DNA of 64,000 nucleotides from Tetradesmus obliquus (lineage: Eukaryota > Chlorophyta > Chlorophyceae > Sphaeropleales > Scenedesmaceae), in the NCBI GenBank assembly GCA_030272155.1, contig CP126202.1, positions 3,803,501-3,867,500 of the forward strand, given 5' to 3'. Both the position numbers and the translations under genes were made by a program. Shown in pieces: positions 11,701 through 22,546 of this stretch. The first letter of the stretch is position 1. Every line of letters begins with the position of its first letter. Below the pieces are notes generated by a model. It was not told where the DNA came from and did no database searches. It worked only from the letters and a program-made list of their open reading frames with translations.

Positions 11701-14700
11701 CTTGTGTGCCACGGTGGCGGGGTGCGTGGGCTACCTGCCGTAAGGGTGCACATACATGTTGGTGGCTGGAGTTGCAGAAGGGCATCGTCTGCTACTTCTG
11801 CAAAGACCCTTTTGTCACTTTGCGGTGTTCTTGCAAAATAAGGACGGGCTGAACTGTTGTAAACCAACAGTGTGTTTTGTGAGCTTTTTAAACACTTCAG
11901 TATACTTGGCAGTGTGTATTGTACGCAGTTATATTGGACTCGGCACTTGGTTGCATTGTCGTATATCAGGCGGTGGCAGCAGCCATTGTCCTGCTTGCAT
12001 GCACGTTCAGTGGCTGGGCAGGCTGCCATTCCAGCCTGCCTAGCAAGGTGATCTGTGCTTGCCCGGCTAGGGTTTAGGAGCTGAGGGGGGGATGCTTGGT
12101 AGACTGCACTCTGTACATAGGGGCAGCTGTGGAGCTACCCCTGGCAAGGCGCATGTGTTGGCACTGTGCCAGGCAGCTTTTAGTCGACTGTGTGCAGGTG
12201 TTGCGTTTGTACTGCAACTTCGAGTTGAAGTTCATGCTGGGTTACCTGGTTTTGCAACAGGCGCAGGGCTGTGTTCTGTTTCCTGATGCCTTCAGAGACT
12301 GTTGTATACCGACCAGGGGCCAAGAAGAAGGCCGCTGCCTCGCTCCTGCAGCTTGCAGGGAGCTGCTCTACAACCTGGTGGTAGCTGCTATCGGTCTCAT
12401 TTCTTGGCAGTATGAAATAGCGCAGCAGCTGCTTGGTGACTTGGCATCTTGACGCAATGTGTGCTTGTTGACAGATCTTCACCATTTAGCGCTTAGGTAC
12501 TGCTGCTTGGGCACTGCTACCACACAACATCTTGTTATAAGAGCAAGTTTTGCGTTTTAGTACAGGATAAAGCATTGTATCACAGCATGGCATCGAGCTC
12601 ACCTCGTCATCTTTGTGCAGATGCTGATCAGGATTGAGGTAGTGTTGCAAAAGCCTACTTGCAAGTCGCAGCCTGTGCAACAGCATCCTGTTTCAAGCTG
12701 CAGGCATGCCTAATGGGCACACTGTTTGAGGCATTGATAGGAGGTGGAAATGCAAATGGATATATTGAGGGTTGCAGACACGGAGAGCATGGAGCCTACT
12801 TGGGTGAGACAAGGGACAGCGGTTCTAATACTACTACATAGAGGGTTTGGTCAGCTGTTGATTGCAAGTGGTGTAACCTGCAAGCTCAGCGGGGCATCTT
12901 TGTGTAGTGTGTAACTTGACACGTGAGAAGTCCCTGCCCAGCAATTCCATGTCGCCAACTATCCTGCTCATCAGAAGGGCAATGCCGTGCAGTCAGGGAA
13001 CATGGAGGCCAGAGGCTCAGCGTGCTGATACGCCTCCCATGTGCTGACAGCACAACTGGTTGCATGTGCCATCTGCGCACCTCCACCTGCTTCATCATAA
13101 TCATGTTTGTTTGTTTTCATAATCATGTTACCCACCAAGCCATACTATGCCTAGTAGGCATCAACGCCATCGGCCTCCACCTGCTTCTGTGCATCCGCAA
13201 GGTTTGCTGCCTTCGATTAGGCAGTCCACACCACCTCATCCTGACGAGTCACATTAGATGTCTATCACACTGGAGGTGTACAAACAACAGCTGCAAAAGA
13301 CCACGTCGAGTTCGTGCTGTTCAGGGACAGCAGTAACACGAGCAGGTTCTGCCTTGCATGTGACAGCGCTCATGTAGGCGGCTGCACCAACCTGGTGGCG
13401 CGCAATGCGCACACATGAAGGCAGCCCTTCAAAGAATGCATTTCACCCAGCAGCAGCACAGTACTGTGCAATCCGCATTGCTATACTTCTCAGCACAGGG
13501 AAGCAGTCCACTACAAAAATCTATGATGAAATAATACGAGAGTTGCGCAATCCCTGCAGCGTGCCCAAGCGCAGTGCTACAACCCAAAAAGAGGCGTCAC
13601 CGGCGTCCCCCTGCACACTGTGCACCAGTGGCGATCGTGCCGCACGAGGGCCTTGCTAGTGCATACGCATCACACTGACATAATACTGTATGCTGTCATT
13701 ACAGGACACAACACGCATGGATCTAGCATGTCCAGCAATTGCTCAGCTTCTGGGCTGCAGGCCACTCCACATGCACGCTCATGCAGCAACCGCAAGCAGC
13801 TACCAGTGGTTGTCCGATGTTTGTCCAAATTGCTCCGTTGTGCGTGCTGTGCCTCGTACTATGCAAGTCATGTGCCGACCCAAAATATGGTGCTACCTTT
13901 ATACAGAGCAAGCACGATGCTGCACAAACACAGCTTGCAGGACTCAAGCTGTGCCCTGACAGGGTCAGCACAGCTTGTTGACAGGTCCGCAGCTGTGGTC
14001 TCCGTCCACCAATAGATAGCCTCCCGTATGCACAGGTTTCATGGCACATGACAACTGTCGCTTGTTGCTCACACAAGGGCCGTGTCATGGCAAGCCATGC
14101 CTGGCAAACCAGCGGCAGTCATATGCAGCGTTTTGAAGCACAGCAACTCAACCAGAGTGTCAGCACAATATATGATAATCAACACAAAGAGCTGTAGCAG
14201 CACACTGCGGCAGCATAACACAGCTGCTTGGCTAAATGGCTTGGAATGCTGCGCGCTGCTCGCAGCACCAGCAGTGGCAGTGCACTCATATCTTTAGACT
14301 CTCTCACTGCTTCACGTGGGCACAAGCAGCAGAAGCAACATCATGCAATGCTCAACTGCTGCCCAAGATATTGCTGTAGTGCAGGTTGTACTTGAACAGA
14401 CTGCCCAGGCAGAACGCCCTTGTGCACAGTAGGCTGGACAACTCCAGCATGACCAACCAGTGCGCAGCATGCAACAAAAGCACTTGCCCACGCATCCAAA
14501 GCGGCAGGTGCAGCGCTGCCTGTTGAACCGAATGGCGCAAGTCTGTGGCACAGATCAGGACGGATACTTGATGATGCAACTCTGTCACATCTACACCAGC
14601 TGCTTTCAGCACATTCTTTTGCCTATCACTGACCATGCGCAGCGGTACAGATCACCCCCTCCCCACACTAACTAGCCCGCCACAGCCAGGCATGACAGCA
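8752..14700. other. 5.9-kb gene-poor region
   Basis: No exon chain, repeat-coded protein or known domain found on either strand. Triplet CAG/CTG runs, abundant elsewhere in the window, are nearly absent, and the DNA is richer in TG and T. Frames up to 187 codons (11466-12029, minus) lack recognisable sequence. A short frame near 13405-13659 with NAFHPAAAQYCAIRIAILLS could be an exon, but nothing supports it. One SINE-like copy lies at 13094-13173. It could hold long non-coding RNA or rapidly evolving small genes. Confidence 0.5.
13094..13173 (-). mobile_element. SINE-like element (80 bp) with 14-bp target site duplication
   Basis: Perfect direct repeat CCTCCACCTGCTTC at 13080-13093 and 13174-13187. 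Read on the minus strand the insert begins CCGATGGCGTTGATG, contains TATGGCTTGGTGGGTAACAT, and ends in degenerate ATG repeats split by an AAAACAAACAAAC stretch. Confidence 0.75.
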
Positions 14701-16053
14701 TCACAACAGCTTTGGCGTCGCCCACGCACACAAGCCCCACGTCACAAGCAGCAGCAGCATGGCACAGATCACATCATCCTTTATGCGCACCCTGGGGCAG
14801 CGCAGCATCTCCAGCAGGAACTCCCGGCTGATGGGCTGCAGCCAGCCCACCAGCTGCAGCCGAGCAAGGCAGCCGCTGCTGCCGTCTGCAGCGTGATCCC
14901 CGAGACGACCTTGGGCCTGTCCCGCTGCTGCTGCTGACCCCACTAGCTGCGCTGGTACTGGTGCTGCAGCTGCTGCTGCCGCCGCGCGGCTGCTGCCGCT
15001 CACATCTGTGGTGGTGGCTGCGGCGGCTGCCTCACCACCGTCAGCACCCCCTGCCTGCTGGCTGGTGAGCCCTGCTGCGTATGACAGCGCAAAGCGTGCC
15101 TTGCCTAGTAGCTCCGCTTTATACAACAGGAACAGCGGCAGCAGCAGCCCGGCATACACAACCACAAAGTTTGCCACCAAGCGCAGGTCGCCTGGCCGGC
15201 AGCCTGCCAGCACCGCTGGGGTCACAAACACAAAGCCAGCAGCGACGTGGAACACGCCCTCACACAGCGCATGCAGCCGGAACATGGCCGCAGCCAGCCC
15301 AGGCAGCGCCTCCACATGCAGGAAGGCTATTGCGTGGAACTGCCGCAGCAGCAGCCCCACCTCCAGCGCCTGCAGCGGCGCTTGCAGGACAAACGGCACC
15401 GGCTGCAGCAGCGGCTGCAGCGCAAGGTTGGCCAGCCAGCTGGCAGCAGCAAACAGCACCGCAACTTCACCAGCTGCTGCACGCGCTGCTGCGGCTGCTA
15501 CAGTTGCTACGCCTGCTGCGCCCGGGGCTAACTGCTGCGCCTGCAGCTGCTGACCTGGCGCTGCTGCTGCTGCTGCTGCTGTTGATACCTCGTAGCGCAG
15601 CGCTGCCGCTGGCAGCGCTGCTGTTACATTGGCTGCCAGCCCTGGCCTGAAGAATGCCCGTGCATGGATGCCGCGCAGCGCGTAGCAGCTGAAGCACATC
15701 CACGCCAGTCGCAGCAAGCAAACCAGCGCCAGCCGCACTCTGACATACTGCGGGCGCCACCACGCGATCATGGACAGCTGCAGCAGGGCTGACAGCAGCA
15801 CCAGCCCCAGGCACCAGCGCGGCGCTGTGCAAGCATAGGCACTGGCTGCCACGCGGCACACAGTCATGATGCCGTAGGCAAAGTCCAGCTTTATTACGTC
15901 GCGCTGGTACCGCCAGCGCCAGTACTGCTTGCCGCAGGCTGCTGGCTGCACCCGCAGGAACACGGAATCCACAGTCAGGCAATGTGATTGCTGCTGCTGA
16001 TGCTGCTCCAACTGCCGCAGCGTGCCGCTGTTATCGCTTGCCGGTTCAAACAT
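14701..16053 (-). CDS. Polytopic membrane protein of unknown function
   Basis: Uninterrupted frame, about 450 aa from the Met at 16053 (MFEPASDNSG). The frame is open further upstream, and a CAG acceptor-like site before GFPKHQPLGSTR suggests that an earlier exon may supply the real start. About seven hydrophobic segments are visible, for example LGLVLLSALLQLSMIAW, LALVCLLRLAWMCFSCYAL, VAVLFAAASWLANLALQPLL, HVAAGFVFVTPAVLAG, LVANFVVVYAGLLLPLFLLY and a C-terminal VICAMLLLLVTWGLCAW. An Ala/Ser-rich cytosolic-type loop precedes the last one, after a KAELLGKARFALSYAAGL stretch. The pattern resembles a small transporter or a TRAM/LAG-like or TLC-like membrane protein, but no signature motif is present, so no function is claimed. 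Confidence 0.65.
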   Translation of the reverse strand: MFEPASDNSGTLRQLEQHQQQQSHCLTVDSVFLRVQPAACGKQYWRWRYQRDVIKLDFAYGIMTVCRVAASAYACTAPRWCLGLVLLSALLQLSMIAWWRPQYVRVRLALVCLLRLAWMCFSCYALRGIHARAFFRPGLAANVTAALPAAALRYEVSTAAAAAAAPGQQLQAQQLAPGAAGVATVAAAAARAAAGEVAVLFAAASWLANLALQPLLQPVPFVLQAPLQALEVGLLLRQFHAIAFLHVEALPGLAAAMFRLHALCEGVFHVAAGFVFVTPAVLAGCRPGDLRLVANFVVVYAGLLLPLFLLYKAELLGKARFALSYAAGLTSQQAGGADGGEAAAAATTTDVSGSSRAAAAAAAAPVPAQLVGSAAAAGQAQGRLGDHAADGSSGCLARLQLVGWLQPISREFLLEMLRCPRVRIKDDVICAMLLLLVTWGLCAWATPKLL

Positions 16054-16928
16054 GCTACGCCACGCCAGCGTTTCTGCTGCTGTGCGGGTGCTGCCCAACG
16101 GCTGGTGCTTAGGGAACCCTGCATAGCAGCAGGCAGTGACAGCTGTGTGTGCCGTATGCACGCAAAGGTTGGTGTTGCTGCTCCTGCACGACGATGAATG
16201 CAAGGGGGCAGGATGTTGCTTCATACATGTGCTGATGTGCATGATATCACATATGCATGGATCGGTAGCCTGGTGTGCAAGGAACCTGCATTTCATCGTT
16301 CACAACAGCAAGCTTGATGATGATTAAGTGAGCGCTACAGCTGCTGATGCCAGGCACTGACCTCTACGTCCCAAGAGCTAACTGTTGAAACTTTACTCCG
16401 TCGATTGGAGTGTAGCATGCTGCCTGACACGTGCGGCGTTGCCGCTGGCAACCATTCTGGAACACCGCTGCAGCAGCAGCTGCTGCTGCTGGTAGTGGTG
16501 TCAAACAAGCTTCCGGAAGGTTGCTTCTATGAAGATCTAGAGGATATGCAAGGTGTATAAGCGGCCAACAGCATTTAGCAACAACGTCAAGGTCATTGAA
16601 AAGGCAGGCACAAAAGCCAAGCGCAAGCAGAAGGTAATATGCAACAAAGAAGGCAGCTTGAAACGTTCACTATTGAATAGTGTGCACGAACGTGGACGGC
16701 ATGAGCTACAGCCAGCGACTTCGGCGTAGTGCCTGTTGCTTTGCAAAGCCCCAGCCTGACGGGCCCGCCTGTCCTTCTAGCTCGTTCATGAAATGAGCCA
16801 CAGCGTGGTTGTTCAAGGTTGCTGGGAAAGGCATGCGTGCGCTATGCTGATTGGTGCTCTGCAGCTCACCATCCAACCCAGGGTTAGTGTTACTGTTCGT
16901 CCATTCACTGCTCCTCACAAGTTTTGGC
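16054..16928. other. Divergent intergenic region
   Basis: Lies between the 5' ends of a minus-strand gene (16053) and a plus-strand gene (16929), so it should carry both promoters. A (CTG)/(CAG) cluster near 16469-16495 is the only repeat. No TATA box or coding sequence is convincing. Confidence 0.45.
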
Positions 16929-17545
16929 ATGGATCTGCTGGGTGACTATGGATCAGACTCAGATGATGATGATCGACCCGTGGAGCAGAGGGCAGTGTCA
17001 TCAGCAGGCACAGCCGCAGCCACACCCACTGGCTCAGTTCCTGCTGTTAGTCCAGCAGCTGCTCCTGCTGTACTCTTCAACCCTTTTGCGGATGATGTGC
17101 CAGGGCAACCGCCTGCTGGGTAAGTGCGCAACAATGAAACAACCCAGGCATGCAGCAATTGGTCACATAAGCTCAGGCTTGTCAGCCACTGTTGCAGGCG
17201 CCGACGCTGCTGTACAGTCGTATGTGTAGCTTTTGTGACCCCGTCGGACTGCTCCACGTGCCCTAAATCTTGCAGGAACGCAAAGCAGCAGTTGTCAGGA
17301 GGGGCAAAACGACCATTCACATCTGTAACAGGCCACTCATTGCGGGCTGGAGCAAGCAGTCTTCCAAAGGCCAGCAGGCAGGCGCCAGCAGCGCGGCCAG
17401 CAGCAAAGCCAGCAGCTGCGGCGCTGCTGCCGCCACAGCTCAAAGGCAGGCAAGTTATCTGCACACGGCTCACTCTGGTGACTGTTTCCTGCAAGCCAAT
17501 TTGCATTTCCTGCATTCTGCTGGGCATGTACAAAACCTGTTTCAC

Positions 17546-17586
<41 letters not shown>

Positions 17587-17854
17587 ATGCATGGTAACTT
17601 CACAGGTGGCAGCACCTCCTGCAACGCAGCTGACCTGCACAGATTCATTGCTTGGCTGCTTGACCGGAATAATCCTTATTCCCCTCCTTGCCCCAAAACC
17701 TGCTGCTGTACATGCGTGCAGGAGCAATGTGGTGACTGAAGACATTGACAGGCTATTTGTCAAGCGACAGCCAGGCAGCAGCCCAGCAGGGGCAGCAGGA
17801 GCAGCCTCAGCACCTGCAGCATTTGGCCCAGCAGCCAGGCCTGCTCCATCGTGA
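16929..17854 (+). CDS. Small conserved acidic nuclear-type protein with a GC-AG intron
   Basis: Three exons, 165 aa: 16929-17119, 17276-17449, 17722-17854, all phase-consistent. N-terminus MDLLGDYGSDSDDDDRP is typical of small splicing- or chromatin-linked eukaryotic proteins. The middle holds GGAKRPFTSVTGHSLR and an Ala/Pro linker. The strongest block is formed only by splicing exon 2 to 3: LLPPQLKGR|SNVVTEDIDRLFVKR. A PPQL...NVVTED motif recurs in short conserved eukaryotic proteins, but I cannot name the family. Intron 2 starts GCAAGT instead of GT. It contains a (GCAA)n microsatellite. Confidence 0.7.
17450..17721 (+). other. Non-canonical GC-AG intron
   Basis: Exon 2 ends in AAAGGCAG and the intron begins GCAAGTTA, the usual form of a GC donor (exact match to the 5' consensus apart from C at +2). 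It ends CATGCGTGCAG. This junction restores the conserved GRSNVVTED peptide in phase; no GT near it does. Confidence 0.7.
17544..17586 (+). repeat. (GCAA)n microsatellite
   Basis: About ten tandem GCAA units inside intron 2 of the acidic-protein gene. Confidence 0.9.
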
Positions 17855-19072
17855 CACACTGTCATCCAGCAACCGTGCTATCATCTTTGTGAATGTTTCA
17901 AGCAGCTCGAGCACAGCCCCACCACACCAACGCACTCATGTCTCCAGCAGCTGTGGGCCTGCAGCGGCTTGCAACAGGTGCAAGCATCACCCCTGCTTGT
18001 ACTGTGGCAAATAGCCATCCGGTGTTGATGCACTGCACCGCTGCTTGTCTGGTGAATCACAGCATGCCTGCTGCCCCATGACTATGTGCGTGTCTGCAGC
18101 ATGGTTCCCTGCAAGCCGCAAAGACAGCAGAGGCCCCGTGGCTGTGCGAAGTGGACGCGTGGCCTGCACAGCAGGGACGGCAGCAGCTTGAGGAAGTGAC
18201 TGCTGTGCTGTGATTGCTGTTGTTAGCTAGTCTCTGTTCTTGTGGTGCACCCCTGTGCAGGATTGTTTTCTGACAGAACGCATGTATGCAGGAGCATTGC
18301 TAAAGTCCAAGTTGGATTGGCCCTGCTCACTTGAGTTTGGGCACGTTGAGTGCGTGCATGTATCAGTTTGGCAACAGCGTGTGCTGCACCACGATTCTGG
18401 TCCCTGTTCTATACTTGAGCGCCGCGTGGTGTCTTGCAAGGGTATGTGATGACGGTGGGACGGCATTGAGGACTGTGTGCTGATTTTGTGGTGCAAATGT
18501 TTGTTTGCAGCATGCACGACTTGGCACGTGCCGCTGTGTCCTTCAAGTCAATGGGCGTTGCAACTGCCTTTGATGTGTCCTGTACCTGCGGTTCGGCCTG
18601 CACGTGGCTGCACGCAGCGATTTTGATGTGAGGTACCTTGTGCCAGGGCCAGCAGCTGCCTGCCAAGCAGGTTGAACATCATGGCTGGACTCTGCTCAGT
18701 TGCTCCAAGAACCCCGTCTTAAATTGTCTTCACGTTGTACTCGGCAAGCTGGCCTGTGCGATACAATCGACAGCTGCCACATACACCAAGAAGTAACATG
18801 GTTTAGAATGTCCACTGCCAGAGCATGACTATAAAAAACTGGGACGAACTTGAAACTTCATATCTATTTCAAACGAGCTCCAGCGTCTGTCTGCGACTGA
18901 AGCTGTATCGTTGGCCATCTCCCGCCTGTACCTCCTTCTACTGTCCCGACTGTGTAGCAGCAGAGTGGTTGAACTAAAAGCTACTCTAGTCAGCTTTCAA
19001 TCGTAAAGCAGCTGCTTCCTTGCAGCTTGCAAGCTAGAGGAGTATCCTTGCTCGAAGCTGCAGGCGGGAAGC
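17855..19072. other. Intergenic spacer
   Basis: 3' UTR of the acidic-protein gene and promoter/5' UTR of the FAS1 gene. A short frame after a CAG at about 18510-18627 (MHDLARAAVSFKSMGVATA) looks weakly protein-like, but I could not link it to an exon chain. Confidence 0.4.
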
Positions 19073-20450
19073 ATGAAGCTCTTGTGTGCAATGGCCGTCC
19101 TGGCCCTGCTAGGTAAGCATCGCAGCTGCAATGTTCCGAGCACCAGGCATGCAGGGGCTGCTGCGCGGCTGCAAGCTTGACAACAGCACTTTCAAGCAGC
19201 TGGCCCATCATTGCAGACGTCCTCTCCGCTGGCACACTCGCTTGCCTGCACTCTGCCTCATTATTGTCAGTTGGTGCTTTGCAGGTGTGGCATACGCGCA
19301 GACATTTGCTTCCGTGCAAGACGCAGTGGCGGGGCTGCCCGAGCTGTCGATGCTCAACCAAAACACAAACGCCATCGCGCTGGCCGACAAGCTGCGTGAC
19401 CCCAACTTTGTCGGCACTCTGTTTGCTCCTACCAATGCGGTAAGCAGGTGTAGCGCAGCTGGGTCGCTGTAAGCGCTTGCTGCTGGTTTGCCTACTGTTC
19501 CTGTGCAGTGCCACCAGCACAGTACCAGCAGAACAAGGCTGTCCTTGCATTGAGCTGCAATCAACCTTTCTTGATAATTGCTGTTCACAGGCCCTGAAGC
19601 CCATGGAGGAGGCTGTTGGTGGTGACCTCACCTCCCTTCTGGGCGACCCTGAGCAGGTCAACGATGTGTTCAGCACTGCTGTCATCCCCACCCAAGTGCT
19701 GACCCTGGCTGACCTCAAGGATGGCATGAGCCTTCCAACTCTCAACGGCAACATTGTGAAGGTCACCATCAAGCAGTGAGTGGGCTGCAGGAGTTGCAGC
19801 AGCTGTGAAAGCAGGAAGCAGGCACATACAGGGCAGGAGGAAGAGGATAACCACATCAGCAGGAACAAAGCTTGCAAAGATGAAAGCAATGCCAGATATT
19901 CTACAGCTGAGGCACGTGCTGTAACCATCTTGACCGTTTACTCCTTGATTTGTCTTGCAGGAAAGTTGTTGTTCCTGGTTCAACCATGTCGCTTGCCAAT
20001 TTTCTGCCTTTCTGTGCTGCCTGCAGGACTGCCTCTGGCCCAGCTTACTACATCAACAAGGCCCGCATCACGCGCGGCAACATCAAGGCTGGCAAGGCCA
20101 TCATCCATGAAATGAGCAGCATTGTGGTGCCACCAGAGTACCAGGACATGCTCGATGCACTGGTGCCAGCAGATGACTCTGCACCTGTTGCCACCGTTGA
20201 TGCATCCGGCACTGGGTCAGCAACCACCACCACCTCCGGCGCCACCACCACTGCCGGCTCCACCACCAACGTGAAGGATGCAGTGGCCAGCGGCACCACC
20301 ACCACAACCACCACCACAACAGAGCCGGCTTCACGTATCCTGGCTGCCAACGCCACAACCGGCGCCACGGCAACCAAGAGCAGTGGCAGCAGCGCAACCA
20401 TGGCAGCTGCGCTGCTGGCTGTCCCAGCCCTGCTGGCAGTGCTGCTGTAA
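19073..20450 (+). CDS. Secreted fasciclin-like (FAS1) protein, probably GPI-anchored
   Basis: Four exons, 289 aa, phase-consistent: 19073-19112, 19285-19439, 19591-19775, 19961-20450. Signal peptide MKLLCAMAVLALLGVAYAQ spans the first junction. One FAS1 domain follows: FASVQDAVAGLPELSMLNQ, then the hallmark FVGTLFAPTNAALKPM, later NGNIVKVTIK, YYINKARITRGNIKAGKAII and MSSIVVPP. Behind it are a Thr-rich stalk (residues about 205-260) and a hydrophobic C-terminus with LLAVPALLAVLL directly at the stop, as in GPI signals. FAS1 proteins act in cell adhesion and wall organisation. A segment MSLANFLPFCAACR in exon 4 ends like a 3' splice site (CTGCAG) and may be retained intron, so that stretch is uncertain. 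Confidence 0.88.
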
Positions 20451-22067
20451 ATGTACTGCATCATGTGTGCCTGCAGCAGCAGTGCAGCCAGGTAGAAACA
20501 GGTCCGTATGCGGTGCTGGTGCAGTATGTCCTGGGCTTGTGACTTCTCAAGGCATGCGCTGACACTGGACAAGGCAGAAAGGCCCGTGTATTGTGGTATA
20601 GCATTGACGTCAAGCATTTGTTCTGTGAGCGCACACACAGCAATGCTTTGACGGTTGTTGGTGTAGCATACTGTATGCTTTGCAATGGGTGCAAAATGAA
20701 CGGCAACATGCATGTCAATCATATGCCAGGTGGTCGCACGCCTGTCCGCAGAGCAAGCTCTGCATCTGCATGTTGATGCACCATATTGCAGTTGTCTGCG
20801 TCATACGCCAGAGTTTGGATGAATACTAGTGGTCAGCCTTCTTGCGCTGCAAAGCTGACTTCATGCACCTACCACATTAAGCCATGACCTGGCAATTGCC
20901 AATGTCGGTATCAACTGACAGTGCTTGCATCCCAGTTGGAAATTGTGGTGCACAATGAACCTGGGGTGTGCGTACAGTACGCATTGAAACAGGACTGTGT
21001 TTGTGAGGTGCTGGGACGTACCAGCATACATGGCCACGGCCCATGGTTGTTGATGGAAGCACTTTGGCAGGAGTCTAGTGCGGGTAACGGTACTCAGGAT
21101 CCAGAGGTGTTTATGATCATCATATTCCCCATCAAGCCATAGCTTACTGTAAAGTAAGGCTGTGTGCCTGGTGTAACTCAATAAAGGATCCAGAGGTGTG
21201 CATTACAAGACGAACATTGCTTGGCTTCGAGTAACAAACAAAACGATGGCAGGGCTACTTTCACAGTGAAGCCTCGGATTAGACCTACAGAGCAGCTGAA
21301 TCAATAAATGTGCCTGCAGTGCACAGTGATCCACAAGGTCATCACTGCAGGTGAACACGTGCACCAGACACCATGTCAACCTGCAAGCGTGCGGAGCTCA
21401 GCAAAAGTACGTTGTGCTGATGTGCAACAATGCAGCATCCATGTTGCAGGATCGCCTTCAAGTAACACTTGCCCAGTCACTAGACCTGGTGACTGGCACC
21501 CGCCAAAGTACAAAGACAAGGTGGGAATGTGTCTCCAAGTGGGCCTGTCAGCAGGCTGCAGACATGCCAGTCAGGCCAGATAGGAAATGTGACAGCAACA
21601 CATCAGCTGGCGCTCGTGCACGCTGTGCGACCCACTTCACAGCGCCACAAAAACTTTGTGGCAGTGCCACTCCACACGCCACTTCAATAACACGTCTGCA
21701 TCAGCATTGCGGCCGAGCTTCGCTGTTATTTGATACAGAAGGCGTCAACAGCCTGTCCAACTGAGTGCATCCTGGCGGCATACATCCACATCGCTGCAAG
21801 GCGACGCTGCTGGCCTCAGTCAGCATCCACATGCTTCACGCCACAGCGTACAACCAGCGAGCAGCCAGTAGCCACCAGCCGCAGCTGCAATGTACGAGGT
21901 CCACGTGCACAGAGGTGAAGCCAGCCCGCAGCAGTAACAGCCCACCAGTTGCAAGCAAGAATGTTTTGCTCGCAGGAGCGCCATACTGCTTAGCATGTGG
22001 TGGCCTCCGTGCACGATAACACACTGCCAGCCACGTTGGTCCACATCACACCAGCCACCACCCGGCA
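20451..22067. other. Intergenic region between convergent genes, with one SINE-like copy
   Basis: Holds the 3' UTRs of the FAS1 gene (+) and coiled-coil gene (-). TGTAA motifs occur at 21148 and 21171, the first inside the inserted element at 21111-21185. No exon recognised. Confidence 0.5.
21111..21185 (-). mobile_element. SINE-like element (75 bp) with 14-bp target site duplication
   Basis: Perfect direct repeat GGATCCAGAGGTGT at 21097-21110 and 21186-21199. Minus-strand insert contains AGTAAGCTATGGCTTGATGG followed by ATATGATGATC. The AAGTAAGCTATGGCTT part is shared with the copy at 53694, defining a subgroup distinct from the CCGATGGCGTTG type. Confidence 0.75.
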
Positions 22068-22506
22068 TTATGTTGAGTCACTTGCTCGCCTCTGCGCGCT
22101 GCTAGCAGACACGCCAGCCTCAGCTTGCTCGCCATCAGCAGCAGCAGCAGCAGCAGCAGCAGCTACACCTCCTGCAGATCCAGCACCACCACCAGCACCG
22201 CCTGCAGATGCTGCTGCTAGCGGTGGTGCGCTGCCGCTGTCACTCGAGCCTCGCCGCATCGACAGACGCATGCTGCTGCTGTCCTTGAACGCCTGCCCAA
22301 GCCGCTCCACCCCTGCCGCCAAGCCTGCGGTGAACGACCGGCCCAAGGGGCCAGGCGCTGCCTGGGAGTCTGCTGCTGCTGCTGCTGCCGCGTCCCCCTC
22401 GTGCTTGTTGGCTATGGCCAGGATGCCCTGCAGCTCCTTAAGCATGCCGCTGTTGGTGGGATTCTCCACCGCACGCCGCAGGTTGCGCAGCAGCTTCATC
22501 AGCTCG

Positions 22507-22546
<40 letters not shown>

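Noticed and set aside
17893..18014. Cys cluster CNRCKHHPCLYCGK resembling a zinc knuckle
   Set aside because: Lies after the stop of the acidic-protein gene, short, without a start or acceptor of its own.
20048..20722. 224-codon frame antisense to FAS1
   Set aside because: Its Val-rich sequence is the reverse complement of the Thr-rich stalk; a shadow.
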